Shown here: positions 43,215 to 51,442 of the stretch, piece after piece
Numbering within the stretch: the stretch's first letter is position 1
How the letters are laid out: each line of letters opens with the position of its first letter
Assembly: GCF_016864015.1 (NCBI RefSeq)
Contig: NZ_CP045067.1
Coordinates: 2,614,001-2,678,000 of the forward strand
Reading direction: 5' to 3'
Source: Lacinutrix sp. WUR7
GTDB lineage: Bacteria > Bacteroidota > Bacteroidia > Flavobacteriales > Flavobacteriaceae
DNA: 64,000 nt
Notes under the pieces: model-generated
Databases searched by the model: none
Told to the model about the DNA's origin: nothing
The model's input: the letters and a program-made list of their open reading frames with translations, nothing else
Made by a program: the position numbers and the translations under genes

Positions 43215-44552
43215 ATGAATGCATACATAAAAAATATACTAATCACCTTTGCTATTGGTTGCCTGGTATTTGTAATAGGAAATGCCTTTTATAACGGATT
43301 TGCCTTTAAAAGTACCAATGCATTATTAATCAATTTTAGCTTTTATCAGCTATATACATTTGTGTTAGGCTATTCTAATATGCATTATTTTAACTACTTA
43401 GAGAAAAAGACTTGGGAAACCAAAAATGGCGTAAGTATTAAACGCGTTATCATAGGAATTGTAGGTTCTATCATAATAACCATTATTGGTTTATTTATCC
43501 TAAGAGCACTTACCGCTGTGATTTATGAAGGGACAACTTTTGAAACCTTTATAGCTAAAGAAAGTTGGAGGAATTACTCCTTTGGTATTTGGATTACATT
43601 GTCCATTGTTATTACATTTCATGCCTTTTATTTTTTCGCCAAATTACAGCAACAAAAAGTAAAAGAACAAAAAGTAATTGCAGGAACAGCAAGTGCAAAG
43701 TTTGATGCTTTAAAAAATCAGTTAGATCCACATTTCCTATTTAATAGTTTGAATGTACTAACGAGTCTAATTGAAGAAAATCCAGACAACGCACAAAAGT
43801 TTACCACATCGCTATCTAAAGTATATCGTTATGTGTTAGAACAGAAAAATAAAGATTTAGTTACCGTTGACGAAGAATTAGCCTTTGCTAAAACCTATAT
43901 GTCGCTTTTAAAAATGCGATTCGAAGATAGCATTGTTTTTGAAATCCCGGAGCAGGCTACCAACCCGGAAAGTAAAGTAGTACCATTATCCTTACAATTG
44001 TTATTAGAAAACGCAGTAAAGCATAATATAGTGACATCTAGTAAACCATTACATATAAAAATATATGAAGAAAATGGAAATCTAATCGTAGAGAATAATT
44101 TGCAAATCAAGCAAATAGTAAAAAAGAGTAGTGGAGTAGGTTTAAATAATATTACCCAACGTTACCAATTATTAACTACCAAAAAAGTAAACATCAATCA
44201 GGATGCAAACCGTTTTGCAGTTGCAATACCAATGCTGACTAAACAAATCACAAGTATGGAACGTATAAATACAAATACTAAAGAAGACGCTTATTATAGA
44301 GCAAAAAAACGCGTAGAAGAAATCAAAGGCTTTTATGGCAACTTAACATCTTATTGTCTGGTTATTCCATTTCTAATATTTATAAACTATTCTACTTCAT
44401 CGAATTTTCAATGGTTTTGGTTTCCAATGTTTGGTTGGGGAATGGGTGTCGTTATTCATGCATTTACCGTATTTGGTTATGGTAAAACATGGGAAGAGCG
44501 TAAAATAAATGAGATTTTAGAAAAAGAAGAACAACAAAATAAATGGAGATAA
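43215..44552 (+). CDS. LytS-type histidine kinase with C-terminal 2TM domain
   Basis: 445 residues. Four N-terminal membrane helices (about 8-155), coiled linker, then a His_kinase domain with phospho-His in LKNQLDPHFLFNSLNVLTSLIEENPDNA (about 178), HATPase N-box SLQLLLENAVKHNI and GVGLNNITQRY. From about 355 a second unit YRAKKRVEEIKGFYGNLTSYCLVIPFLIFINY, then GWGMGVVIHAFTVFGYGKTWEERKINEILEKEE, is a complete 2TM domain (PF13239-like). Two stand-alone 2TM genes follow. It should sense a membrane signal and phosphorylate the LytTR regulator at 45.4 kb. Confidence 0.93.
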   Translation: MNAYIKNILITFAIGCLVFVIGNAFYNGFAFKSTNALLINFSFYQLYTFVLGYSNMHYFNYLEKKTWETKNGVSIKRVIIGIVGSIIITIIGLFILRALTAVIYEGTTFETFIAKESWRNYSFGIWITLSIVITFHAFYFFAKLQQQKVKEQKVIAGTASAKFDALKNQLDPHFLFNSLNVLTSLIEENPDNAQKFTTSLSKVYRYVLEQKNKDLVTVDEELAFAKTYMSLLKMRFEDSIVFEIPEQATNPESKVVPLSLQLLLENAVKHNIVTSSKPLHIKIYEENGNLIVENNLQIKQIVKKSSGVGLNNITQRYQLLTTKKVNINQDANRFAVAIPMLTKQITSMERINTNTKEDAYYRAKKRVEEIKGFYGNLTSYCLVIPFLIFINYSTSSNFQWFWFPMFGWGMGVVIHAFTVFGYGKTWEERKINEILEKEEQQNKWR

Positions 44553-44554
44553 TT

Positions 44555-44872
44555 ATGGATACAAAACCTTTTAATAACGAACGTATAGAACGCGCAAGAA
44601 AGCAAGTCAAAAGAATTAAAAGCTTTTATACGCACTTATTGATTTATGTTGTAGTAAATCTGATATTTGTATTTATTAATATTCAAAATTTAGATCCTGG
44701 CGAAAGTTATTTTCAATGGCGTAATTTTATAACCTTTGGTACTTGGGGAATTGTAATAATTATTCATGCGCTTTCTGTTTTTTTGCCACACTTTGTATTT
44801 GGTAGTGAATGGGAAGAACGTAAGATTAAGAAGTTTATGGAGAAGGAAGAAAAACACCAACAATGGGATTAA
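44555..44872 (+). CDS. 2TM domain membrane protein 1
   Basis: 105 residues from ATG at 44555, which has a GGAG six bases upstream; an ATG at 44543 overlaps the kinase stop region. ERIERARKQVKRIKSFYTHLLIYVVVNLIFVFI (helix 1) and FITFGTWGIVIIIHALSVFLPHFVFGSEWEERKIKKFMEKEE (helix 2 and C-terminal motif) are the 2TM family marks. Paralogue of the kinase C-terminus. Unknown role, perhaps a modulator of the kinase. Confidence 0.88.
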   Translation: MDTKPFNNERIERARKQVKRIKSFYTHLLIYVVVNLIFVFINIQNLDPGESYFQWRNFITFGTWGIVIIIHALSVFLPHFVFGSEWEERKIKKFMEKEEKHQQWD

Positions 44873-44883
44873 AAAATACAAGC

Positions 44884-45225
44884 ATGAATAATAACCACAA
44901 CATAGAATCTAGCAACGAAAATGCATATAGTGGGCAAGAAGCTTATGATAATGCCAAAAAGCGTGTTGGTCAATTAAAAGGTTTTTATTGGCATTTACTT
45001 TCCTATATCGTAATTAATATGGTGATTCTAATTATGATTTCCAGAACGGTAGATAGTGCCCATTTTTGGACATTTAATGTGTTTTCTACCGTATTTTATT
45101 GGGGAATTGGTATCTTTTTTCACTTTATGGGTGTTTTTGGTAAAAACGTTTTTTTAGGGAAAAACTGGGAAGACAAAAAGGTGCAAGAATATTTAGAGAA
45201 AGAAGAAAAACAAAATTGGGAATAA
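44884..45225 (+). CDS. 2TM domain membrane protein 2
   Basis: 113 residues from ATG at 44884; an ATG at 44863 overlapping the previous stop is an alternative. SGQEAYDNAKKRVGQLKGFYWHLLSYIVINMVILIMI then VFYWGIGIFFHFMGVFGKNVFLGKNWEDKKVQEYLEKEE. Third 2TM copy in a row. Followed by a 127-bp intergenic element, then the LytTR regulator. Confidence 0.87.
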   Translation: MNNNHNIESSNENAYSGQEAYDNAKKRVGQLKGFYWHLLSYIVINMVILIMISRTVDSAHFWTFNVFSTVFYWGIGIFFHFMGVFGKNVFLGKNWEDKKVQEYLEKEEKQNWE

Positions 45226-45230
45226 TTTTT

Positions 45231-45357
45231 TGGGCGTTACCCTCTTCTGCTAAAAAGCTGCAAAGGGTCGCGCTTTCCACTTAAATCTTTTTCTATTGTC
45301 TTTCCTGTTTAAACAGGAAGGATAACATAAAAAGGATAACGTTTCAATCGCTAACGC
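45231..45357. repeat. 127-bp dispersed intergenic element, copy 2
   Basis: Same ends and length as 33046-33172: tgggcgttaccct at the start, gggtcgcgctttccactt inside, ggataacgtttcaatcgcta at the end. Its central hairpin is different (tttcctgtttaaacaggaa), so the middle varies while the flanks are kept. It separates the second 2TM gene from the response regulator. Confidence 0.85.
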
Positions 45358-45367
45358 AAATACATGT

Positions 45368-46123
45368 ATGACAACCATAATTATAGAAGACGAGAAACCA
45401 TCTGCAAGACGCCTACAACGTATGCTAGATACTTTAGGAGTAAAGGCAGAAACTATGTTGCATTCTGTAGAAGAATCGATTGCTTGGTTTCAAAATAATG
45501 CGCATCCAGATCTTATTTTTTTAGATATTCAGTTAAGTGACGGATTATCCTTCGAAATTTTTGAAAGCATCGATATTCAATCTGCCGTTATCTTCACTAC
45601 AGCTTATGATGAATACGCTTTGCAAGCCTTCAAATTAAATAGTATCGATTATTTATTAAAACCTATTGATGATGAGGATTTAGCCAAAGCAGTTGCCAAG
45701 TACAAAACGCGAATCCCAAAACAACAAAAGGTTACTTTAGATTTTGATGATATTAAAAAATTATTAGTGAATCCGATAGAACGAGAATACAAAAAAAGAT
45801 TTTCAGTAAAAGTCGGGCAGCATTTAAAACTTATTAATATTGAGGATATTGAATGTTTCTATAGTGAAAATAAAGGCACGTATTTATATACTACAGAAGG
45901 AAGAAACTATTTGCTAGACACTACCTTAGAGCAATTAGAAAACGAATTAGAACCACAGCATTTTTTCCGAATAAACAGAAAATTCTTTGTAAACATTCAT
46001 GCCATAAAAGATATGGTAAGTTATACCAATTCGCGTTTACAGATCAAATTAAATTCCTTTAACGAACAAGAAGTAATTGTTGCAAGAGAGCGTGTTAAGG
46101 ATTTTAAAAATTGGTTGGAGTAG
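45368..46123 (+). CDS. LytTR family response regulator
   Basis: 251 residues. Receiver domain: IIIEDEKPSARRLQRML, phospho-Asp in DLIFLDIQLSDGLSFEIF (about 54), TTAYDEYALQAF and Lys in YLLKPIDDE. LytTR DNA-binding domain about 145-250: RFSVKVGQHLKLINIEDIECFYSENKGTYLYTTEGRNYLLDTTLEQLENEL and FFRINRKFFVNIHAIKDM. Partner of the upstream LytS-type kinase. Its targets are not visible here. Confidence 0.95.
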   Translation: MTTIIIEDEKPSARRLQRMLDTLGVKAETMLHSVEESIAWFQNNAHPDLIFLDIQLSDGLSFEIFESIDIQSAVIFTTAYDEYALQAFKLNSIDYLLKPIDDEDLAKAVAKYKTRIPKQQKVTLDFDDIKKLLVNPIEREYKKRFSVKVGQHLKLINIEDIECFYSENKGTYLYTTEGRNYLLDTTLEQLENELEPQHFFRINRKFFVNIHAIKDMVSYTNSRLQIKLNSFNEQEVIVARERVKDFKNWLE

Positions 46124-46166
46124 TCTAAATATCGGCAAAATACTTTTTAACCTCTATCCGATTTTG

Positions 46167-46174
46167 TATATTTG
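46167..46174 (+). promoter_or_regulatory. -7 promoter element overlapping the annotated 5' end of the Fic gene
   Basis: TATATTTG (TAnnTTTG) covers the only TTG codon (46172) that could extend the Fic reading frame, so the GTG at 46178 is a better start and the mRNA would be nearly leaderless. Confidence 0.5.
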
Positions 46175-46177
46175 TGT

Positions 46178-47131
46178 GTGGTAGCATTTCAATTAACATA
46201 TAGAGAAGAATTAAATACTACATTTTTAAGGTTGCAAGACAAACTAAATCTTTTAAATGCGGCTAGGCCTTTACCTAATGCTTCCTTAAATAGTATTAGA
46301 GAATCTTTACTAATAGAATGGACCTACAACTCTAATAGTATAGAAGGAAATACTTTAAATTTACGCGAAACACAAATGGTTTTACAAGAAGGTATTACTG
46401 TAAAAGGTAAATCTTTGCGTGAGCATTTTGAAGCAAAAAATCATGAACATGCTATAAAGTACTTGTATGGTTTGGTAAAACCTGCTTACAAAATGACTAG
46501 TAAAGACATATTATCTTTACACGCTTTGATATTAAGAGTAATAGAAGATGATTTTGCTGGTAGATTACGCAATGCTTCTGTTCGTATTTCTGGCGCAAAT
46601 TTTATTCCGCCTAATGCACGTAAAGTTCCAGATTTACTGGATAATCTTGTTGATTTTGTGAATAAAAATCCTTTACAGCTAAACGCTATTGAGTTGGCAA
46701 CTGTTTTTCATCATCAGTTTGTACATATGCATCCTTTCTTTGATGGTAATGGTAGAACGGTTCGTCTTGCTATGAATTTACTTTTAATGAAAGTTGGTTT
46801 TCCTCCTGCAATTATCTTAACAACAGATAGAAAAAAATACTACGAAGCTTTAAACCAAGCGAATAAAGGTAAATATCTTAAACTTATGTTACTCATGTGC
46901 CAAGCTGTGGAGCGTAGTTTAAATATTTATTTAAGTGCTGTTCCTAATAATGATCAAGACTACGAAGCAATTTCAACTATTATTAAAGAACCAGATGTGC
47001 CTTATGGTCAAGAGTATGTTAGTTTATTAGCTAGACAAGGTAAAATAGATGCACATAAAGAAGGAAGAGTTTGGTATACAACTAAAGATGCTATTTTAAA
47101 TTATATTATAAATAGAGAACGTAAACGTTAA
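46178..47131 (+). CDS. Fic family adenylyltransferase-like protein
   Basis: About 317 residues. Start chosen at GTG 46178 because a TTG at 46172 lies inside the -7 element; no ATG is available nearby. The inhibitory helix motif TYNSNSIEGNTLN ([S/T]xxxE[G/N]) is near residue 50, so the protein is the self-inhibited class II type. Fic core: VFHHQFVHMHPFFDGNGRTVRLAMNLLL with catalytic His and the HPFxDGNGR loop intact. The C-terminal part is a small winged-helix-like segment (YVSLLARQGKIDAHKEGRVWYTTKDAIL). It probably AMPylates a protein target; target unknown. Its stop overlaps the convergent gene by 4 bp. Confidence 0.9.
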   Translation: MVAFQLTYREELNTTFLRLQDKLNLLNAARPLPNASLNSIRESLLIEWTYNSNSIEGNTLNLRETQMVLQEGITVKGKSLREHFEAKNHEHAIKYLYGLVKPAYKMTSKDILSLHALILRVIEDDFAGRLRNASVRISGANFIPPNARKVPDLLDNLVDFVNKNPLQLNAIELATVFHHQFVHMHPFFDGNGRTVRLAMNLLLMKVGFPPAIILTTDRKKYYEALNQANKGKYLKLMLLMCQAVERSLNIYLSAVPNNDQDYEAISTIIKEPDVPYGQEYVSLLARQGKIDAHKEGRVWYTTKDAILNYIINRERKR

Positions 47132-48303
47132 TCCTTTTCAATTCTGTTCTCATCAAAAGAGCTTGGTAATAATTTAGGAATAAATTTAATTACTAATGGC
47201 AATAGTAGTGCACCGCCAGGAAGCATAAATATAGCCAAACTAGGTATCGATTTAAAAATATCTAATAGTTGTTCTTGAACCTTTTTTTGCTCTTCTTCAT
47301 TTAAATCTCTAACCGTAGATTTAGAAATTAATAGCATGAGCTCTTTACTTTCACTTAATTCTTTTTGCAAACGTTTGCTATTTCTAGATATTAGCTTGCT
47401 TACCATTTTACTGGAGTTATCGTAAAAGGTTTTTACAATATTTTTAGATTCAAATAATACGATTTGATCTTTATAGGTATGGAAAAAATTAGTGATAGAC
47501 GCTTTAGCTTCGTTAATCGTTTGCTGGTCTAATTGTAAATCTGCACCTAATTGGTTTAAAAATCCGTGTTCTTTTTCATCAATAGAGGCATCTGTCCAAG
47601 TTGCCATACAAGCCATGTCAATGATGTATTGCGCTTCAAATTCACTATTAATAAAAGATATTGCTTGATTATAAGTACTGTTATACTTTTTTTGATAACG
47701 TAAAGATTGTTCAAATAGCTTAATTAAACTAGTGTCATATTCGCTCTTGGTTTGTTTTGCATTCAAAACACATAGAACAATAGTTTCAAGTGCAGATTCT
47801 AAGTTCTTTATATAGTTTACGGTTATTGTTTTATTCTTTAAATAATGCTTGTAGGCAAGTACATCTATATAAAGTAGTGCATTTGTAATAAAATAATTAA
47901 AGCTTTTAGAGATGAGGTTATCTTCTATTAAAACACGTTTGTGAATTATTTTCTCTAACAGTCCTGCAGATTTTTTTTCTCCTAAAAGTTCTTTAAAGTA
48001 GGAGGTTTTATATTCTTCAATTTCCGTATAGAATTCTATAATACTATCGATGAAGTTTCCCGAATTATCTAGTTTTTTATGTGAAAAATATAAAGCTAAA
48101 AAGAGGTTTGTTTTACAAATTTCTTCATTTGAAAAATCGCTTTTGTCAAATAAATTTTCAATTATAATAACATTATTCCCATAAATAAAACCACTTTCTC
48201 TTAGCGATAAATAAAACGCATTACTAGATGCGTTTTCTATAGTCTTATTGGCTTCTAACGTTTTTAGTAGCTTATTTATCCAGCCATTTGCCGATGGATT
48301 CAT
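47128..48303 (-). CDS. LETM1-related (biofilm-associated type) protein
   Basis: 391 residues, mainly helical. A TerB-like stretch lies in the middle (YIIDMACMATWTDASIDEKEHGFLNQLGADLQLDQQTINEA). At the C-terminus, VRDLNEEEQKKVQEQLLDIFKSIPSLAIFMLPGGALLLPLVIKFIPKLLPSSF has the LETM1-like membrane helix with its Pro-rich turn. Anchored in the inner membrane by that single helix. Bacterial members are described as biofilm-associated; the exact role is unknown. Convergent with the Fic gene. Confidence 0.82.
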   Translation of the reverse strand: MNPSANGWINKLLKTLEANKTIENASSNAFYLSLRESGFIYGNNVIIIENLFDKSDFSNEEICKTNLFLALYFSHKKLDNSGNFIDSIIEFYTEIEEYKTSYFKELLGEKKSAGLLEKIIHKRVLIEDNLISKSFNYFITNALLYIDVLAYKHYLKNKTITVNYIKNLESALETIVLCVLNAKQTKSEYDTSLIKLFEQSLRYQKKYNSTYNQAISFINSEFEAQYIIDMACMATWTDASIDEKEHGFLNQLGADLQLDQQTINEAKASITNFFHTYKDQIVLFESKNIVKTFYDNSSKMVSKLISRNSKRLQKELSESKELMLLISKSTVRDLNEEEQKKVQEQLLDIFKSIPSLAIFMLPGGALLLPLVIKFIPKLLPSSFDENRIEKD

Positions 48304-48442
48304 GGTCTTCCTATTAAGTTAGTGTAAAGATAAATTTTTCTGACAAACTAAAACGATTTAAATTTTTTTAAAACGGACTTTATCTTTTTTTTATAGGTAT
48401 GGTTGAGAGTTAAAAATTTAATTAAATAAAAACCTCATTATT

Positions 48443-48636
48443 ATGAAAAACACTAAAAGTTTTCACGAACAATTTTAATAAGGTTAGTAAACAAATAAAA
48501 AATATTGTTGAAATTGGCGCTTTAGCAATAGCTGGTTTCTTATAGTCCCAAAGATTACATGGATGCTTCTTTAGAAGTAAGAGGTACAGCAGATATTACA
48601 TATTTCAACACATTTCAAGTGAAAGAATAGATAATG
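48443..48636 (+). pseudogene. Frameshifted remnant of a small gene
   Basis: An ATG reads MKNTKSFHEQF then stops. In the next frame TNNFNKVSKQIKNIVEIGALAIAGFL continues the same protein, and a further frame gives PKDYMDASLEVRGTADITYFNTFQVKE up to a stop near 48630. The join points suggest single-base losses. The region 48304-48961 has no intact gene, and this remnant is its only coding-like content apart from a hairpin at 48841-48876. Confidence 0.4.
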
Positions 48637-48840
48637 TGCAAGAGATGGTAATATGTGTTTCTTTGTACCAACTGTAGGATTGCATAGCAATGTTGAAACA
48701 ATGGGAACACAATAATTTATTTAGGAAAATCTATTTATGACAAAACACAATGGAATGGATGACCATTTTGTTTTAGGTAGTTTTTATACCCAAAAGAAAG
48801 TCTTTGTCTATATAAATTATTTCGGTATATTAATGCATAA

Positions 48841-48876
48841 AATTCGTTCTCCCGAAAGCAATCAAGAGAACGAATT
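48841..48876. terminator. Hairpin downstream of the DUF6175 operon
   Basis: 11-bp perfect stem (48841-48851 with 48866-48876) and 14-nt loop, about 85 bp past the last stop of the minus-strand operon. No long T-run, so it may be a 3' stability hairpin. Confidence 0.45.
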
Positions 48877-48961
48877 ATATTACTTCAAATAATTACGTAA
48901 TCCTATTTGGTTATGAATCCGTATTTATTTTCAAAACCCTGACAATGATATTTAAAACCTA

Positions 48962-49924
48962 TTACCACCAGCTTCTTATGTTGTAAGTAACTTTTGGTTG
49001 ATTTTTAGCATTGGCAACTCCAATATCTCTAGCTGCTTTAATTATGCTATTCTCTTTCTCTACTTCGTCTTCATATTTTTTCATTTTGAAATCCCATTCT
49101 CTTTGATCCAACTCTTTAATTCTTTTTCCAATGAGTTTAGATAAATTCACTCCTTCTTCATAACAATTAGAATCCGGATCAATTAATGATAAATGAGTAG
49201 AAGCTATATTTGCAGAATTAGTATCTAGTCCAGTATTCCAAGCATTTTTGGCATTAGTTAAATGCAGCTGACACTCGTAATCCATTTTTTCTTTATATAC
49301 AATAGCAACTTCATTCATTGCAGTTTCATAACATTCTTTAGTTACTTGTGGAATTTCCATAAGTTTATAAATAGCGCCATCGTAATCCTTTTTGCTTTTT
49401 GAAACTTCGGCATCTTTTAAGATAAAGTCACATTGAGAATTGTAAAATTCTATAATTTCGGTTTTCCCTTGATTAACAAAATCTTTAAAAATTGGATTTC
49501 TTGCTTTAATTTGTTTAATAGCTGAAATATAGGCTTTAGTATCACTTGTTCCAACTCCTTTTACTTTTATAGTTTCTGAAGAGAATACCGTTCCTTTAAT
49601 TCCGTCTCCAATATAAAAATAGACATCTAGAGTGATTACCACTTTTCTTGGTGGTCCAGGAAGCACTTCTTTGAATAATAGAGAGACATTAGGAGTTATT
49701 ATAAACCTAGAGTTTCGCGTTCCTCCCAAACCATTTATTGAAGTTATTTGGCTTAGCTTGTTTTCTAATAAATTTTTAGCTGAAGCGGGTAAACCATCTA
49801 TTTGATCTGACACATAAGTAGAGAGCTTTACTCTGCCTATATCATCTGTTTTTCCTAAAGAATTCTGACTAAAGGAATAGGAGAATAGTAGAAAAAAGAT
49901 TAATGTATTTAAATAATATTTCAT
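48962..49924 (-). CDS. Exported protein, last gene of four-gene envelope operon
   Basis: 320 residues from ATG at 49924, giving signal peptide MKYYLNTLIFFLLFSYSFSQ. The first half is a beta-rich domain (RFIITPNVSLLFKEVLPGPPRKVVITLDVYFYIGDGIKGTVFSSETIKVKGVGTSDTKAYISAIKQIKARNP). The second half is helical and TPR-like (YDGAIYKLMEIPQVTKECYETAMNEVAIVYKEK), ending with a coiled coil and NIRSWW. I do not recognise a named family. Start follows the DUF6175 stop by 13 bp. Confidence 0.85.
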   Translation of the reverse strand: MKYYLNTLIFFLLFSYSFSQNSLGKTDDIGRVKLSTYVSDQIDGLPASAKNLLENKLSQITSINGLGGTRNSRFIITPNVSLLFKEVLPGPPRKVVITLDVYFYIGDGIKGTVFSSETIKVKGVGTSDTKAYISAIKQIKARNPIFKDFVNQGKTEIIEFYNSQCDFILKDAEVSKSKKDYDGAIYKLMEIPQVTKECYETAMNEVAIVYKEKMDYECQLHLTNAKNAWNTGLDTNSANIASTHLSLIDPDSNCYEEGVNLSKLIGKRIKELDQREWDFKMKKYEDEVEKENSIIKAARDIGVANAKNQPKVTYNIRSWW

Positions 49925-49937
49925 AGTTAATGTTTGA

Positions 49938-50900
49938 TTATTTAGAGCCCAAATAAAGCGTTGCTTCACCTAATCCACTAATAGTTAATTTATTTATAAT
50001 CCCCATATCTTTAAGATAAGCGCTTAAGCCTTTAGCCCAAGTTCTGGCATCCATTCCTCTAATTTTTCCATTTCTCTCATAAGTCATAGGGATTCTAACT
50101 TGTTCAAAATTCATCATTGTAGCCTCGGCATCCATTGTTGTATATGATCCATTTACACAGTTGTCATTTAACCAATTTTCGATTAAAAAGCCTAATTCAT
50201 CATCTCCAAAATCTTCAGATTCTAAATCGTATTCCCAATCATCCCAAACACGAATTCCCAAATTAACTTCTCTACCTTTATCAAACCATCCATCAAAGGT
50301 AGTTTGTAAGCTTGCTAAAAACTTGTCAATTCTAGAACTCACAGCTTCTTCTAATAATAGAGGTAATGGACTAGAAAAGTCTGGAGCTCCTGTACCAGAA
50401 GTTTCTGCTATTTGTTTTCCTGTATAAGCATCTAGACCTCTTAAAATAAAAGTAACTTGTTTTTCAAGTCCATTATCATTAATTGCCCAACTCATTTCAA
50501 GAATGATATCCGCTTTAGCTGTTTTTTTAAGAGCATCAACAGGTGTTTCAGAAACTTCTGCTCCAGTGTTTTTTGAAGCTCTTAATTCTTGTTCAGCGGC
50601 TTTAGCTTCTACTTTTTTTAGTTCTGCAGATAAGTCTTTCGCGCTAAATCCTCTTTCACTTAATAAACCATTAATTTGAGTAATCACTAAGGCCAAATCA
50701 CTATTACGTTGAAGTGCCATTTGATACAATGGAATATCTTTAATTACACCTTGATTGTTAATCGTTTGTGTGTATCCGTTTTCAAAGCACCAAGTGTCTG
50801 CTGGCACTACCATAAGAGTTGGTTTTTTAGCTTGAGAAAACGATACGTTTACCGCTAATAGAGTGATGATTATTACTAATGTTTGTTTTTTTAATTTCAT
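49938..50900 (-). CDS. DUF6175-like exported protein
   Basis: 320 residues. Signal peptide 1-22 (LVIIITLLAVNVSFSQ). Mature part: KKPTLMVVPADTWCFENGYTQTINNQGVIKDIPLYQMALQRNSDLALVITQINGLLSERGFSAKDLSAELK, then DALKKTAKADIILEMSWAINDNGLEKQVTFILRGLDAYTGKQIAETSGTG, and ALSAYLKDMGIINKLTISGLGEATLYLGSK at the C-terminus. This resembles DUF6175 proteins and more loosely CsgG/LpoB-type nucleotide-fold envelope proteins. Middle member of the operon; neighbours are 12-13 bp away. Confidence 0.82.
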   Translation of the reverse strand: MKLKKQTLVIIITLLAVNVSFSQAKKPTLMVVPADTWCFENGYTQTINNQGVIKDIPLYQMALQRNSDLALVITQINGLLSERGFSAKDLSAELKKVEAKAAEQELRASKNTGAEVSETPVDALKKTAKADIILEMSWAINDNGLEKQVTFILRGLDAYTGKQIAETSGTGAPDFSSPLPLLLEEAVSSRIDKFLASLQTTFDGWFDKGREVNLGIRVWDDWEYDLESEDFGDDELGFLIENWLNDNCVNGSYTTMDAEATMMNFEQVRIPMTYERNGKIRGMDARTWAKGLSAYLKDMGIINKLTISGLGEATLYLGSK

Positions 50901-50912
50901 TTTATATTAGTT

Positions 50913-51440
50913 TTAAAAACCACTATCCAGTGATTTTATAATGTTTTCATTTTCTAGTGTTTTTCTTAAAAGAGCAACGTTTACAGTAACTAATGTGCCA
51001 ATTCTGTATTCTTTTTTACTTACTTTTATTCTGTCTGTTACACCATCTATTACGTTAACATATTTACTAAAATTATTAAGGTCTTTTTTGCCTTTACTTT
51101 CAAAAAAAACATTAAAAAATTCTTCAAATTCCGTTTCTAAGTTTGGAGACCTTGCTAATGCTGGTTTTTGGGTACACTTGGTACCTTGTGCATTAATTCC
51201 TTGAAATATAACAGCATGAACAGCGTTTTTAGAAGCTTGTACTCTGGCAATACTTTCATCTCTTAATATTGAAAAGACTTTAAGCGTGTATACTCCTGCT
51301 TTCGCTTCTCCAATACATTCAATATCATAATTCCATTTAGCAGTTTCTGTATCTGCTTTTTTCTTATTTCTTCTAGACTGGGCATTTGTTGTTCCAACTG
51401 TAAAAAATAAGATCGCAATAAAAAGTAATGTCTTTTTCAT
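50913..51440 (-). CDS. Small exported LPP20/FlgT-like protein
   Basis: 175 residues. Signal peptide 1-20 (LLFIAILFFTVGTTNAQ). Mature part WNYDIECIGEAKAGVYTLKVFSILRDESIARVQASKNAVHAVIFQGI resembles the LPP20/FlgT-like fold of envelope proteins in which a conserved helix (AxxNAxxAVIF) packs on a sheet. The C-terminus reads YRIGTLVTVNVALLRKTLENENIIKSLDSGF. It lies 2 bp after the upstream gene, so the two are co-translated or nearly so. Confidence 0.8.
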   Translation of the reverse strand: MKKTLLFIAILFFTVGTTNAQSRRNKKKADTETAKWNYDIECIGEAKAGVYTLKVFSILRDESIARVQASKNAVHAVIFQGINAQGTKCTQKPALARSPNLETEFEEFFNVFFESKGKKDLNNFSKYVNVIDGVTDRIKVSKKEYRIGTLVTVNVALLRKTLENENIIKSLDSGF

Positions 51441-51442
51441 GA

